Assembly: GCA_007449985.2 (NCBI GenBank)
Contig: VIIQ02000686.1
Span: 248,001-312,000 of the forward strand
Origin: Desmodesmus armatus
Lineage: Eukaryota; Chlorophyta; Chlorophyceae; Sphaeropleales; Scenedesmaceae
DNA length: 64,000 nucleotides
Direction: 5' to 3'
Shown in pieces: positions 11,201-22,343 of the stretch. How positions within the stretch are numbered: position 1 is the stretch's first letter; each line of letters begins with the position of its first letter. Position numbers and translations under genes: made by a program. The notes beneath the pieces are model-generated. The model had not been told where the DNA came from, searched no databases, and was given only the letters and a program-made list of their open reading frames with translations.

Positions 11201-14200
11201 GATGGGGGGGATGTGGGAGATGTGGGGCATGAGGGAGATGTGGGGGATGAGGGAGATGTGGGGCATGAGGCAGGTGAGGCAGATGTGGGGGATGTGGGAG
11301 ATGTGGGGGATGAGGGAAATGCTGCTAAGTTTGTTCATAGTAGTTTTGCAAATAATACCCGCACTATGAACTATGAGAAAAATGCACAGAAAACGTTGAT
11401 GATGGTATAAGCCGATACAACCCTCCCTTGAGCCAAATAGTGTGTCTAGCGTGCCTGGAACCCCTCGCTGCTTCTCTGTGCCATCGCTTATTGTATCCTT
11501 GTTGGGTTCGATTCACACCAAAGACAGAAGTGATCTGACTGGCACATCAAGCAGGCTGTACCCCCTTGGCTGCTGCTTGCATTTGTGCTTGTTGGAATCA
11601 CAGCAATGGTTCTTATCCTGGTGCTGCCCTGTGCTGTGACGTGATGTGGTGCGCTGCGCTTTGTTGCGCTCTGTTGCGCTCTGCTGTTTGCATGCAGCTG
11701 TCCCTCCTGGAGGTGCATCTGGGTGGCAGCTGGTGAGTGCACTTGCAGCTCTGCAGGACTGAGGGGCGTGGGCTAGAGAGCAAGATATCATACAGTCAAA
11801 GCGATGTCTTGTTTTCTGACAGTTGTGTTGGTCACCTGCATGTTGCTGCAGAATCTCAACAAAACAGTCAATGTTGGGACAACGCGCTTGCGTCTGTAGG
11901 GTGCAGAGGAAGCGGTTTTGTGCCTGTGGGCCCGGCCCTTCTGTGGACCACGTCCTATGCTCAGTGCGGCTGGTGCAATTTGTCGCAGGCATTGCGTGAA
12001 GCACACCCCCATGCACCACCATGGCTTTTGGTGTGCCGCTCCTTCCTGCGGTACTGCACTGCTCGTTGACTGTGCTGTACTGTCCTTCACTGTGCTGTAC
12101 TGTGCTTTAATTTGCTTTCCTGCACCACAGGTACTTTGAGTATCTTGACCAAACCAACAGCAGGGGCAAGAAGAGCCCCAGCAAGCCAACCACCTCCCAG
12201 CTGGCCCCCAGCAGCAGCATCAGCAGCTTCTCGAGCAGCCTTACCCGCAGCGAAAGCCTAGAAGCAGCGCTGGCAGAAGTGTCCGGCAGCAATACCCTCC
12301 GCAGGCGGCGTACGCAGCTACAGCAGACTCGTGAGACGTACAGCAGCACCAGCAGCAGCCCACGGTGGTCGACGTTGCAGGACCGGGGAGAGGCGGGGTT
12401 CTGGGGCGGGTTTGACAGCTCGCGTGCGGCTGGGGGCTCTGGGAACAGCTTGTTTGACTTTCTGCTCCCTGGCGGGGATGACGATGACGAGGTGAGGACA
12501 ATAGCTTAGCAGGACGGCAGTGATATTCTTTTGCACACGTGCGACGTTATACTTACTGTCACGCCAACATGCATCAGTGGAGTTGTGTTACAGCTTGGCG
12601 GCGACGAGGATGGCAAGCCGTGGGTGCTGACATTGTGTTTGGTTGAGAGAGGAAACTTGTCAACACACATAGGCACAACATTGTTCTGTACTTTGACCAC
12701 AGCCGTGTTTGCTTATACCCTAGCAAGGCTTTGTTTGCGCCTGTATGCAGACGGGTGCCTGCACTCACTTCTGATCAGCGACCCAAGTGGTTGATTTCCT
12801 TGTTAACTCTCGTACTGCTTCTGTCCTTCGTGCAGGATGCGCCTGCAGACACTCTGCGGCGGCAGCGGCGGCAGCAGCAGCTGCTCCAGCAGCATCTAGC
12901 AGCAGAGCCTGTCTTTGCGCTGGCCCGGCTGCAGTTTGGCAAGCAGCAGGTTGCAGAGAGCATCCCAGTGCGGTTGCGGCCGGGCGGTGCTGCAGTGTTC
13001 AGGGAGCAGTTCGTGTTCACGACAAAGCGGCCCCTGCAGAACAAGCGGCTAGTCATGGAGGTGCGTGTGTCAACAAGGAATGTGCATGTAGCTTCTAGCC
13101 ACAGCTCTTTATGCCCAGTGGGACCGTATGCCGTATTGCGTTTGTCAGAGACGCGCGTGAAAATGGCCTGCAAGTGCGCTGGTGAACAAAAGTGGGTGCG
13201 TTTGCGGCAACCCTCAGGCAGCATGGTGTGCGTGCTGAATATAGTACACTGCGCATGCAGGCGTCGCGGCGGGTTGGCCTCTGTATGGGTTTCTGTAACA
13301 AACTAAAACTGGTGATGCAGCAGGCTGCGGGTCTCAATGTGGAGCGTGGTTACTGCAAAAGCAGCGCTGAGCCAGGAACAGCAGATCGTGTCCTGCTTAC
13401 CCCTAGTATCTGAACGCACGTGTGTACGTGCAGGTTGTGCTGCGGGGAAAGGGCCTGCCAGGAGGCAAGCTGGTAGCGCGCAAGGACTGGAGTGTGGTGG
13501 AGCTGCTCATGGCAAGCCCACCCCACCTACAACGTGGCTTGGGGTGCAGGCGGTGAGTGGTAGCATGACGCGTCTCATGGGCAAAGTGTTTGTGTCTCTT
13601 GTTTGTGGAGGATAAGGGGGGCGGACCCCCACCGGCTGGCCACACACACAACAGCCGAAGCTGCCGGGAGCCCGAGGTCTAGCATCACACCGATGACAGT
13701 AAGAGAGTTTGTGTCTGGCACGTGGCCGCCAAGCACCGCTACAGTTTGAGTCGGCCCATCGACAGTGTCACCAGGTTTGGCATATGCAGCGTGTGTGCTG
13801 TTGTTTTGCCAAATGGCATGCCTCTGTTTCCTTTTTCCAACGTCAATGCAGTCTGCCCCCAGCATTGAATGCAAGTGCACTGCGTGTTGTTGCAGTCGCT
13901 GTGATCATCCAAAACAATGTTCCCAGACCTGGATCCGGTTTGCTGTGCTGGTGTGCTGTTGCCGCATGCAGCTGAAGCGCTGCCAGGTCCCTGGTGTGCT
14001 GCTGCCCCTGCACGGCATTGAGGGCAGCAGTGTGGAACTGATCGCAGCTGCTGCCGACGCTGACGGGCGAGCAGCCATGTATGGTGAGGTCCTGTACGGT
14101 GACCCTCTTGCCTCAACCACATGGAGTTGCTCCCTCTGCTCAGTTACCTGATATTCGGAAGTTCATCGCCATAACGACAGCATGTACCACCAGCTTCTGT

Positions 14201-17200
14201 GGTTGCGGTGTGTGCCAAGGGAGAGCAGCCGTGCTAGCTGCTGTGCGCTGGGGATGCAGCAGTCCCGCTTACCAAATGAAAAGGTTCCCCTCAAGCAGTC
14301 AAACAGACAATGACACATGCCTGAGGCAGCTCACTAGAGGTGACTGGGGGTTTCAAACACCGCTGCGCCTCCATGCACACATTTGAGTACCTTCCTACCT
14401 TTCATTTTGGCGGTTGGTTTGCATGAGCTGTTTGAGCACGGTATCTATAAGCTTGACATGCACATTGGCATTATCCGCACTAACAGGTGTCCCTCCCTTG
14501 GGGCTGGAGGCTGCTGAAGCTGCAAGTTTGTCCAGGGCCGGGAGCGTGTCCGACATGCCCCTGCATGGCGCCTCGCCCCGGAGCAGCTTGGACCTCAGCA
14601 GCAGCAACTGGCAGCAGCAGCAGGCGCAGCCGCAGCAGCCGTGGCTGAACAGGGTGCTTTCGAAGCAGGTATGTAGGGTTGTTGTCTGCCACATCAAACA
14701 GCCAAGCACCGTTTGGAATTGTTGATGCAGCAGCAGCCAGCAAGGTGGTTGCATGCAACGAGCAGCAGGCCCTTCTCATCGCTGAAGACACACCACACTG
14801 GTCCCAAGTTTTGAAGGGCCCTGCCATCACAACTTTGTGTGTTGGTGGTCAAATGGAACCTGCAGGTGGGATGGCGACGCACTGCGGGTAGCAGCGCGCC
14901 ATCCAGCCCTAGGTACTCCAGTAGCCCCCGCAACCCCGGCAGCCCCCGTGCAGGCCAGCTGAGCGCCCCTTCGTCCAGCCGCCACTCCAACCTCTCCCAG
15001 CCCAGCCCGTTCACGACCGACGCAACGGTCGCTACTGCTGCCGCTGCCGCAACAGTGGCCGCTGCTGCGACGGCAGCAGTGACGACTGTGCCTGGGGCGC
15101 TGGCAACAGGCGCTGCTGCTGCCACTGTGTTGACCAGTAGCGCGTCAGAGGTAAGGGAATGCACCTCACGTGGGTATGTGTTTGATCGGATAATGCTTGC
15201 ATACTGAAGGCACCTCGCCCTGCACTGTGAGTGCACCTCAAACCTCGGGTCTAAAATTATGACGGTGCTTGTCCGCTTGCCTGCAGCGCTAAATGAAAAA
15301 CGCTTGCGCTCAAGTAGTGCCGCTATGTTGCTGGCAAGGGAGTTCCTTGGAAGGATGGCTGTTTGCCCGGCAAGTGTACTTGGCCCAGGCTGGCATACAT
15401 GCAATGATGATGACTCATCGGATGTTATTGGATGTGTATTGGTGCTTGCAGGAGCTGACGGTAGGGGCAACCGTAGCTGCAACGGTGGGAGCAGTAGAGG
15501 CCGCCACGGCAATGGCAGCAGGGGCGGGACCTGAGGCTGATGTAGCATTCCCAGATGAGCTCAGTCCCATCCCAGGGCTGCCGGTGCGGCCTGAACCTGG
15601 CGGCTTGTCGGGGCCACTGGCTACACTGCAGCTGGTGATCCACCGGTGGGTTTATTGGGGGGTTGGTTGGTGCAGGTGCCTTGGTGTGAAGCCGGGGGTT
15701 TGGGTTTGGGTTTTCCTGTTAGTTGCTTGCTTGCTGCATGAGGTACAGAGAATGCCTTTGTTATCACGACAATGCTGTGGCTGGCATGCCGTCACCATGG
15801 CAGTTGAACCCTGCTGCGGCCAGGCTGTGCTGCTACAGGACTGCAGTCACAACCACCAGCGGCGTGCGGTTGAGGTCCACAAAGTGAAACAGGAAGGGCA
15901 ACTACGTGTACTATGTGTGGGCAGCGCCCATAGAGACTCCCATAGAGAATGAAGGTGTTCACCCTCAAATGTCATGCATCTACACGGCTGATCTCATCAT
16001 ATGCCCCCCTCCCCCCGTGCCCGTGCTGTTGCCTCTCCTATGTGTGCAGGGTTGAGTTGGCCCCTGAGCCCACGAAGGGTTGGTGGGTGGTGCTCAAGAT
16101 TGGGCCACACTGGGTCAGGAGCAACATCAGGTCAGCACAGGCAGCACAGGGCATATGATGGGTGCCTATCTCTCAGCCTATCTCTCATGCATTTGCAGTC
16201 GTAGTGCTCAGCATTTTTGTTGATTCATTCCCCAAGGCGAATCCCCTGAACGCCACTAGCAGTCACTGCCAGTGCTGAGGGGTGTTCAGCATGTGATGTT
16301 GATAACCAAAAGATCTAATCTTGGCAAATGAACGATTCTGTCCTGCAGGCATGATGCTGACTTTGCCTGGCAGCTGTCTGTGCCCATCTACCACCCAACC
16401 ACCACACTGGTGATGGTGGTGTACGGCGAGGCGGGACGAGGCAAGATCACCTTCCTTGGCAAGCTGCACTACAGGATCAGCTACCTCATGTACCTCAACC
16501 ACAGGTCAGTCAGGGCGGCAGGGTACGGGCCGGGGGAGGGGGGGAGGGGGGAGGGGGAGTCACAACCTATACTCCAGCTGCACATGGGATCAGCTACCTG
16601 AAAGCTGCAATAGTGGATCAGCTGCCTCATGTACCTCAACCACAGGTCAGTCTGGGGGCAACAAGTTGGTGGTGGCGGCAGAGGGGGGGGGTGCAACCTA
16701 TCTTTCAGCTGCACTATGAGATCTGCCTACAAGCTGCATCGCAAGCTGCACTACAGGATCAGCTACCTCATGTACCTCAACCACAGGTGAGCTTGGAGGG
16801 GCAGGATAAGATAGGGGAGGATAAGATAGGGGCAGGATAAGATAGGGGCAGGACCCAAACCTGTAAACACCAGCAATGACGGTTGAAGCAGGATCAGCTA
16901 CCCACAAACATGACACGGTGCACTACAGGATCAGCTACCTCATGTACCTCAAGCACAGGTCAGTCCGGGGGTGACAGGGAGGGGGGGGGTGTCACCTATC
17001 TCCATGATTCACTACATAATCAGAACAAGACAGCATTTGAACGTCCCTTGGATCTGATTGTGCTGTGCATACACAAGCTTTGATGCATAGTTGTGGTCAG
17101 CAAGCCGTTCAGCAAACAGTCTGCTAGTGCTATTTCAGCGGTCTAATGCTGTGGTGGCCCCACGCTGCGCTGTGCTGTGCTGTGCCATGCTGTGCTATCA

Positions 17201-20200
17201 GGGAGGTCGTCAAGTCCCTGAAGCTGCGCACCAACAGCAGCGGCAGTGCTGCCGCCAACAGCCAGAGCTCCCCTGAGCCTGATGCAGCAGCTGGCAGCGG
17301 CAGCAACGTGTCTGGTGTGGTGCTGCTGACATTCACGTGCAGCATCCCGGACCGCCAGCGACTCATGAAGGCATATGAGAGGTCACCCTACCCGCCCATG
17401 GTGCGCTTTTCGTACAAGTACATAAGCTGCAATATATGACGTCTTATAGACATGAGCTGCAGTTATGAAGCACCCAGTGTAATCTCGGCAGCTGTTTCCA
17501 CGGGCCAGAATTCCCAGACATGGAACTCCCAGGTTATGCTGTATGACAGGCTTGCACTTTGCACGGTACAGGTTGCTGTTGCAGAGCTGGTCTGTAGAAG
17601 CTGACTAGGAATGCAGGTGCACCAGATCAGTACACACCCTGTACTGAACTGTTCGTACGGTCTGTACGTCACCCCTCCCTCCCTTTTGCCTGCCTGCAGG
17701 TTCACCAGATCAGTCTGTTCCACGCTGCCAAGCGTGACGACATCCTGCAGTCCCATCACCGAAAGGTGGTCGCGTGGCTGTCCAGTGTGGCGGACCCACC
17801 CATACCCCCAGTGGTGGCGTGGAAGGTACTGGAGACAGGGAGGGAGAGCTTCAAGCTGTCGAGATCACGGTAATGAGGCACTGGCGGGGTTTTTGGGTGC
17901 AGTGCAGTACATTATAGTACAGTACAGTGCAGTACAGAATAGTACAGTACAGTACAGTGCAGTGTTTTAGTGGGGGGGGGGCAGTTCAAGTGCGGACTAG
18001 CCAGCAAGAGAAGGACTTGTGAGTATGATCACCATAGAAATGTTGGGCGAGCAGCTGGTGGTGGCGCTGGGTGATTGCTGCCACTGGTCTGCAGAGTAGC
18101 ATTGATGTTTGACAGTCAGGGATCAGCAGGGTGTGTGATACCTTGTGACTGTGCCAGTAACTGTGCACGACGAGCGGGCGTGGTGTGGTGCAGATCAGTT
18201 GACTGCATGCGCATGCTTTGCAATGTTATGGGGTGTTTGTGACAACCCGTCTGCCACATATCATCTTTGGCGCTGTCTATGGACAAGGTATATTCATTTG
18301 GGTAACCGTATGCCCTGCACTTTCAATCACTGTTTGGTTGTGGGGTTGTGTTGTCACTGCTGTATGCGCAAACCCTGGAACTGTCCTCTTTCTACAGGCA
18401 CAACATCCAGCGGCTGAAGGTAGCCACCAACTGGATCCCTGCCATGTGGGGCTACTTCACTGAACTCAAGGCCTGGGTCAGGTGAGGCAGGCCTGGTATC
18501 TTTCAAAATTTTCAGAATTTTGTGACGAGGGGTGAGGGAGGCACCTCGAAGTCCTCTTGGAAACCTTGCCAGTCTGGGCTGAATTTTGCAGCAGGCGCAG
18601 TATGGCACAGGTGTGCCAGTGCTCTTGCACATTGGCCAGCAGATGTTGTTGATGAAATGTCTCCCGTACGGCAGCGTGCGGTTGGACTGGAGCCCAGCAA
18701 CTGGATTTTTGTTGGTAGGGCAATGGACAATCGCAGAGTGTGTCCCCTGCGTGTGAACATGTCTGTGCATGTAACATGTGACATGTTGCTCTGCTGCTGC
18801 GCCTGCCTTTGCTGCTTGGCTACAGGCCGTGGCACAACATCATCAGCGTGTTTGTGATGGCGTGTGTGTGCTTCTACCCCCGCTTCAGCCTGTTTGCCTT
18901 CCTGCTGTGGAGGAGCGTGGTGTCACTCAGGAGGCTGCTCATGCACGTGAGGGGGTGGGGTGCACCACACATGGCGTGCTGGCCTAGGGGAGGGGGGGAG
19001 GGGAGGGGGGGTGTATGGAGGAAGGAAGGAAGGAAGGACAAGAGGGCCACACGTTTGACTGAGGAGGCTGCTCATGCACGTGAGTGGGTGTGGGGAGAGG
19101 GGGGGGGGGGGGGTGGGAGGGAGGGATGAGGGTGAGAAGACAACACGTGTTTGGGATGGGTGTGACAAGTACGTGTCGATTTACAAGGTTCCTGTGTCGG
19201 GTGTGTTCTCTCACAGAACTTCCGTGCTGTGGAAGAAGGCTTCCAGGCTGTGGCATCAGGAGTGGGCTGGCATAAGTTTTCTGTAACTGTTTGCAAACTC
19301 ACCACCTTGCTCACCCCGCCTTCTCAAATCCCCGCACAGGGCTTTGTTGAATACTTGGGTGTGGACCTCGGCGAGCTTGTTGCCCCTCGCCGCCCTGCTC
19401 CCTTCAAAGTGAGTGCATCTGACACACCTCATATGGCGGCCTCCTGCCCGTCTCCTCCTTACCTACACGCAGGGCTTTGTTGAACACTTGGGTGTGGACC
19501 TCGGCGAGCTATTTGCTCCCGCCGGCCTGCTCCCCTCAGACTTCCTATACGACGAGGGGGGTGAAGATGAGGTTGAAGACGACGCAGCCAGCATCATGTA
19601 TCTTGACCTACTTGACCCCCCCTCCCTTCCTCACACTCACGTAGGGCGTTTTGGAGTACTTGGGCGTTGATTTTGACAAGCAGTATTCCCCTGCCGGCCT
19701 GCTCGCCTCATGTGTCTGAACCCCCCTCCCCCGTCCCCCTCACACACGCAGGGCTTTGTTGAGTACTTGGGTGTTGACCTTGGCGAGCTATTCGCCCCTG
19801 CCGGCCTGCTCCCCTCTGACTTCCTATACGACGAGGGAGATGAAGACGAAGACGATGCAGCCAGCATCACCAGCAGCAGCAGCGGCGGCAGCGCTTGGGG
19901 CGGCGGCGGCGGCGCCGGCAGCAGTGCGCAGACTGGGACGGGGGGCTGGGGCAGCGGTGGGGGCGGCGGGGGCGTGAGGGACTCTGCCGCGATCATGATG
20001 TTCCAGCCGAAGCGGCTGCAGCGGCTGAAGCGGCGGTATGAGCAGCTGTTGCGCATCGCACTGCAGGTGTGTGATGGTGGGGGGTGGGGGTGGGGGGGAT
20101 GGACACTTGTGAGTGTGTTGAAGCATGGCTTGCACGGGGCCGGCTTTGAAAGTAGTGTGTGTGTTGGTTTCTCTGCACTGTTGTGCAAGCCGCTGGGAGC

Positions 20201-21095
20201 TGTTTTGGGGATCAATTAGCATATGCACTCGGCACCTGAAGGAGGCTGTGCACTGCATGTGTAGATCGCGGAGGCAATGCACTCGCACATGTGATGACGC
20301 ATGTACATGCACGCTCATCTTTCACCCGTTCAGCGGGGTCCGCCCCCGCTAAACATTCAAAACATAAAAAAAGAGAAGACTGGTTGTTCAAACCAATGGT
20401 GTGCATTGCACAATGTCCTGCAGGTCCAGAACCGCATTGACGACATCGCCATGGCCTTTGAGCGGCTGCATGCCATGGTCACCGGCCAGGACCCACTAGC
20501 AACTGCACTCTTCTTCTGGAGGTGCCTCCTGCTGGCAACAGGTGAGGCGGCAATGAGGTAGTGGCGTGCTGCCACTGCATGCACAGCTGCCCAAGCAGTG
20601 TGCACAGGAAAGCCTGCTACATTCATGACAACATTTCTTGTTTTGGGGGCATCTACGGCTTGGTTGGGCTTGGAGCTGCACAAGTGGGTAGATTCAGCGT
20701 TTGCAGTGGCTGAGCCATGTATAACAGTAACAGATGTAAGAGGATGAGCCACTGGCAATGCTGCAGCAGCACACCAAGCAGTCCCGTCCTTGGGCAGTAC
20801 GGAAGGAGGGAGGCATCGTCTATGGTCGCAAAGGTGGCTCACTGCACTGCACTGGAGCATTGGCCCTTGGCTAAGTGTGAGATGGAACACAGTTTGCATT
20901 GCTTCCTGCAGCATGTGGAGGCATGTGCTTCCTTCTGTATGCAAGTGCTGCTGCCCTGCCATGCTTGCCGCTGCTGCTGCAGCTCTGTGGCTGTTGGGTC
21001 CTGGTCCGCTGCTGTTTGTGTGGTGGTGCTGGGAGGTGCTGAGGCCACCCAGCTGGCGCAAACCTGGAGGGGTGAAGGGCCCGTGCAGTTTGTGA
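8287..21095 (+). CDS. MCTP-like protein (multiple C2 domains and C-terminal transmembrane region)
   Basis: MCTPs tether the ER to other membranes through Ca2+/lipid-binding C2 domains. ATG at 8287. First C2 domain: exons 8287-8394, 8746-8846, 9182-9350, 9550-9600 (VLHARDL, GLPDPYCKI, MDPNWGEEF, LTFEVWDWDFW, DELLGRG). A long low-complexity Gln/Ser/Ala linker follows (9855-10063, 10288-10570, 12131-12491, about 14489-15643) with structured exons between (11004-11072, 11698-11732, 12836-13060, about 13434-13552, about 13974-14086). A second C2 lies at about 16051-16504. The MCTP C-terminal domain is at 17202-17400, 17701-17870 and 18399-18482, with hydrophobic segments at 18829-18948 (SVFVMACVCFYPRFSLFAFL) and 20983-21095 (ALWLLGPGPLLFVWWCWEVL). 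Stop at 21093-21095. The order C2-C2-helical domain-two membrane hairpins matches plant MCTPs. Borders around 13550-13975 and in the repeated-exon zones are unresolved. Confidence 0.85.
10064..10287 (+). other. GC-AG intron in the MCTP gene
   Basis: The exon ends TTTCAG and the intron begins GCAAGT, the usual context of GC donors. It ends TTGCAG before TATCTGCTGCAG, and joining keeps the frame (SPSF-R-YLLQ). Confidence 0.7.
11152..11325 (+). repeat. G-rich minisatellite, ~15-bp unit
   Basis: About a dozen imperfect units built on GGGGGATGAGGGAGATGT lie in the MCTP intron after exon 11004-11072. All three frames read through it as Gly/Asp/Glu/Met repeats, so the open frame is a by-product of the repeat. 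Confidence 0.9.
16455..16958 (+). repeat. Tandem exon copies, cluster A (four copies of a C2-domain exon end)
   Basis: The 3' end of the second-C2 exon (GKLHYRISYLMYLNHR, donor after 16504) recurs with donors after 16645, 16786 and 16958. Copies 3 and 4 keep CTACAGGATCAGCTACCTCATGTACCTCAA almost unchanged; copy 2 is shorter. All four keep a CACAG|GT donor. G-rich spacers separate them. Confidence 0.85.
17895..17965 (+). repeat. Short AGTACAGT-type repeat tract
   Basis: Imperfect AGTACAGT/GTGCAGT units in an MCTP intron between exons 17701-17870 and 18399-18482. A related CAGTACAGTA tract is at 4460-4535 inside the P5A gene. Confidence 0.8.
19340..20066 (+). repeat. Tandem exon copies, cluster B (four copies of a GFVEYLGVDLGEL exon)
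   Basis: Four consecutive copies begin at 19340, 19473, 19645 and 19752. Each follows a pyrimidine-rich tract and CAG or TAG, and each encodes a version of GFVEYLGVDLGELFAPAGLL. Copy 4 continues through an acidic DEGDEDEDD stretch and a Gly/Ser-rich segment to a helical end and runs to 20066. Copy 1 ends early at a GTGAGT donor after 19408. Copy 3 is the most diverged (GVLEYLGVDFDKQYSPAGLLAS). Confidence 0.85.
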
Positions 21096-22343
21096 TCAAC
21101 CTGCCATCGCGGTCCTTGGAGGAGGGCTGAACACCAGCATCAGCATCAGCAGCAGCAGCAGCAGGAACTTGTGGAGGATCTATCTGCCATTGCAGTCCCC
21201 GCAGGAGGGTTTCGAAGGAGCAGCAGCAATAGCAGCAACAGCAGCTGGTGTGTGTGTGTGTTGGGGGGGGTGTGATTTGGTGTGAGAAAGAGGGCTGAAT
21301 GACCTCAGCAGCAGCAGCAGCAGCAGTGGCAGGCTGCTCTTGGAGATGGTTTGATGCCGTTTGCATGGGGTGCACAGTGCACATATGTTTGTCAGTCTCA
21401 TGCAGTTGGTGATGAGGACTGGCCGGTCCCTGCGGGCTCAGCTGTGAGCTAGAGAGGTGCCATGGGGTGGGAGCAGACAATGCTGCTTTGTGCCCTGGGC
21501 CTCGTGCCAGTGTGTGACAGTAGTGCTGTCAGCCTGAGCCTATGACAAGGCTCTTAGCGTCTTGTTGGGCAACGACAGACATGACATCGCCTTAGGGTGC
21601 CTTCTGCTTGGCTGAAGGGAATGTTGGTTTGTCTGCCACCGTGCCTACACCTGTCTGGTACATGCTGACATGAACATCCGATAGTCTTATGTGAGAACTG
21701 GACTGATCAGTGCCACTCACTGGCTGGCCAATGATTGGGCCAATGACTTCCTTGCCTCCAGTAGCACTGCATACAACCTCAATTGCTTCCCACATGACAG
21801 AACAACACAAGTCCTTATAGTGAAACAGGTGTCACTGTTTGACTGACGTATCTCTGTGGCTCATCAGTACCATCTCTGTCCAGTCAAAGTTAGTCAAATG
21901 ATGACGTCAGGGACAGCGACACGGCATCATTGAGGTGCTACAGTGTCGTGCACACCGAGGGTGCCTACGCTTTCAAGTAAATGGTCGAGTACCGTCACCA
22001 GTGTCCACAATCCATCATCTCGTTGACCAGATCCATTGACCAGATCAGTCCCCACCTTTTGCTGCTAGGTCATCCATCAGCACGCTGAACGCCACTTTAT
22101 CAACAAATACTTTCAGTATGAGCATCTGGCGCGTGCGGCAGACGCACTTGTGCCCCTCTGGCTGTGTTGCTGCTGTTGCCAGGGTGGCACGTCAGAGACA
22201 TTGCACCCACACTCCTCGGGTGAGCTATATGCCCTCATCCTGCTGCCTTGATAGTCAGTAGCCTTGCTTCTATGCGTAAGTAGCTGTATCAACCCCCAGG
22301 TGCCAATTTTTGAGTTGATTCCCTGCTGTGCCCAACCTCACAG
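21096..22343. other. MCTP to CAAX-protease interval
   Basis: Holds the MCTP 3' UTR (with CAG-type repeats and a GTGTGTGT tract near 21250) and presumably the unidentified first exon or exons and promoter of the protease gene. I could not place a start codon or transit-peptide exon. Confidence 0.5.

Noticed and set aside
11102..11410. Gly/Asp/Glu repeat protein
   Set aside because: Product of the minisatellite inside an intron; no start context and open in every frame.
14694..15548. 284-residue minus-strand open frame
   Set aside because: Antisense shadow of Ser/Ala/Thr low-complexity MCTP exons; GC-rich repeats keep all frames open.
20357..21061. 234-residue minus-strand open frame
   Set aside because: Antisense to the MCTP C-terminal exons (20424-20541, 20983-21095).
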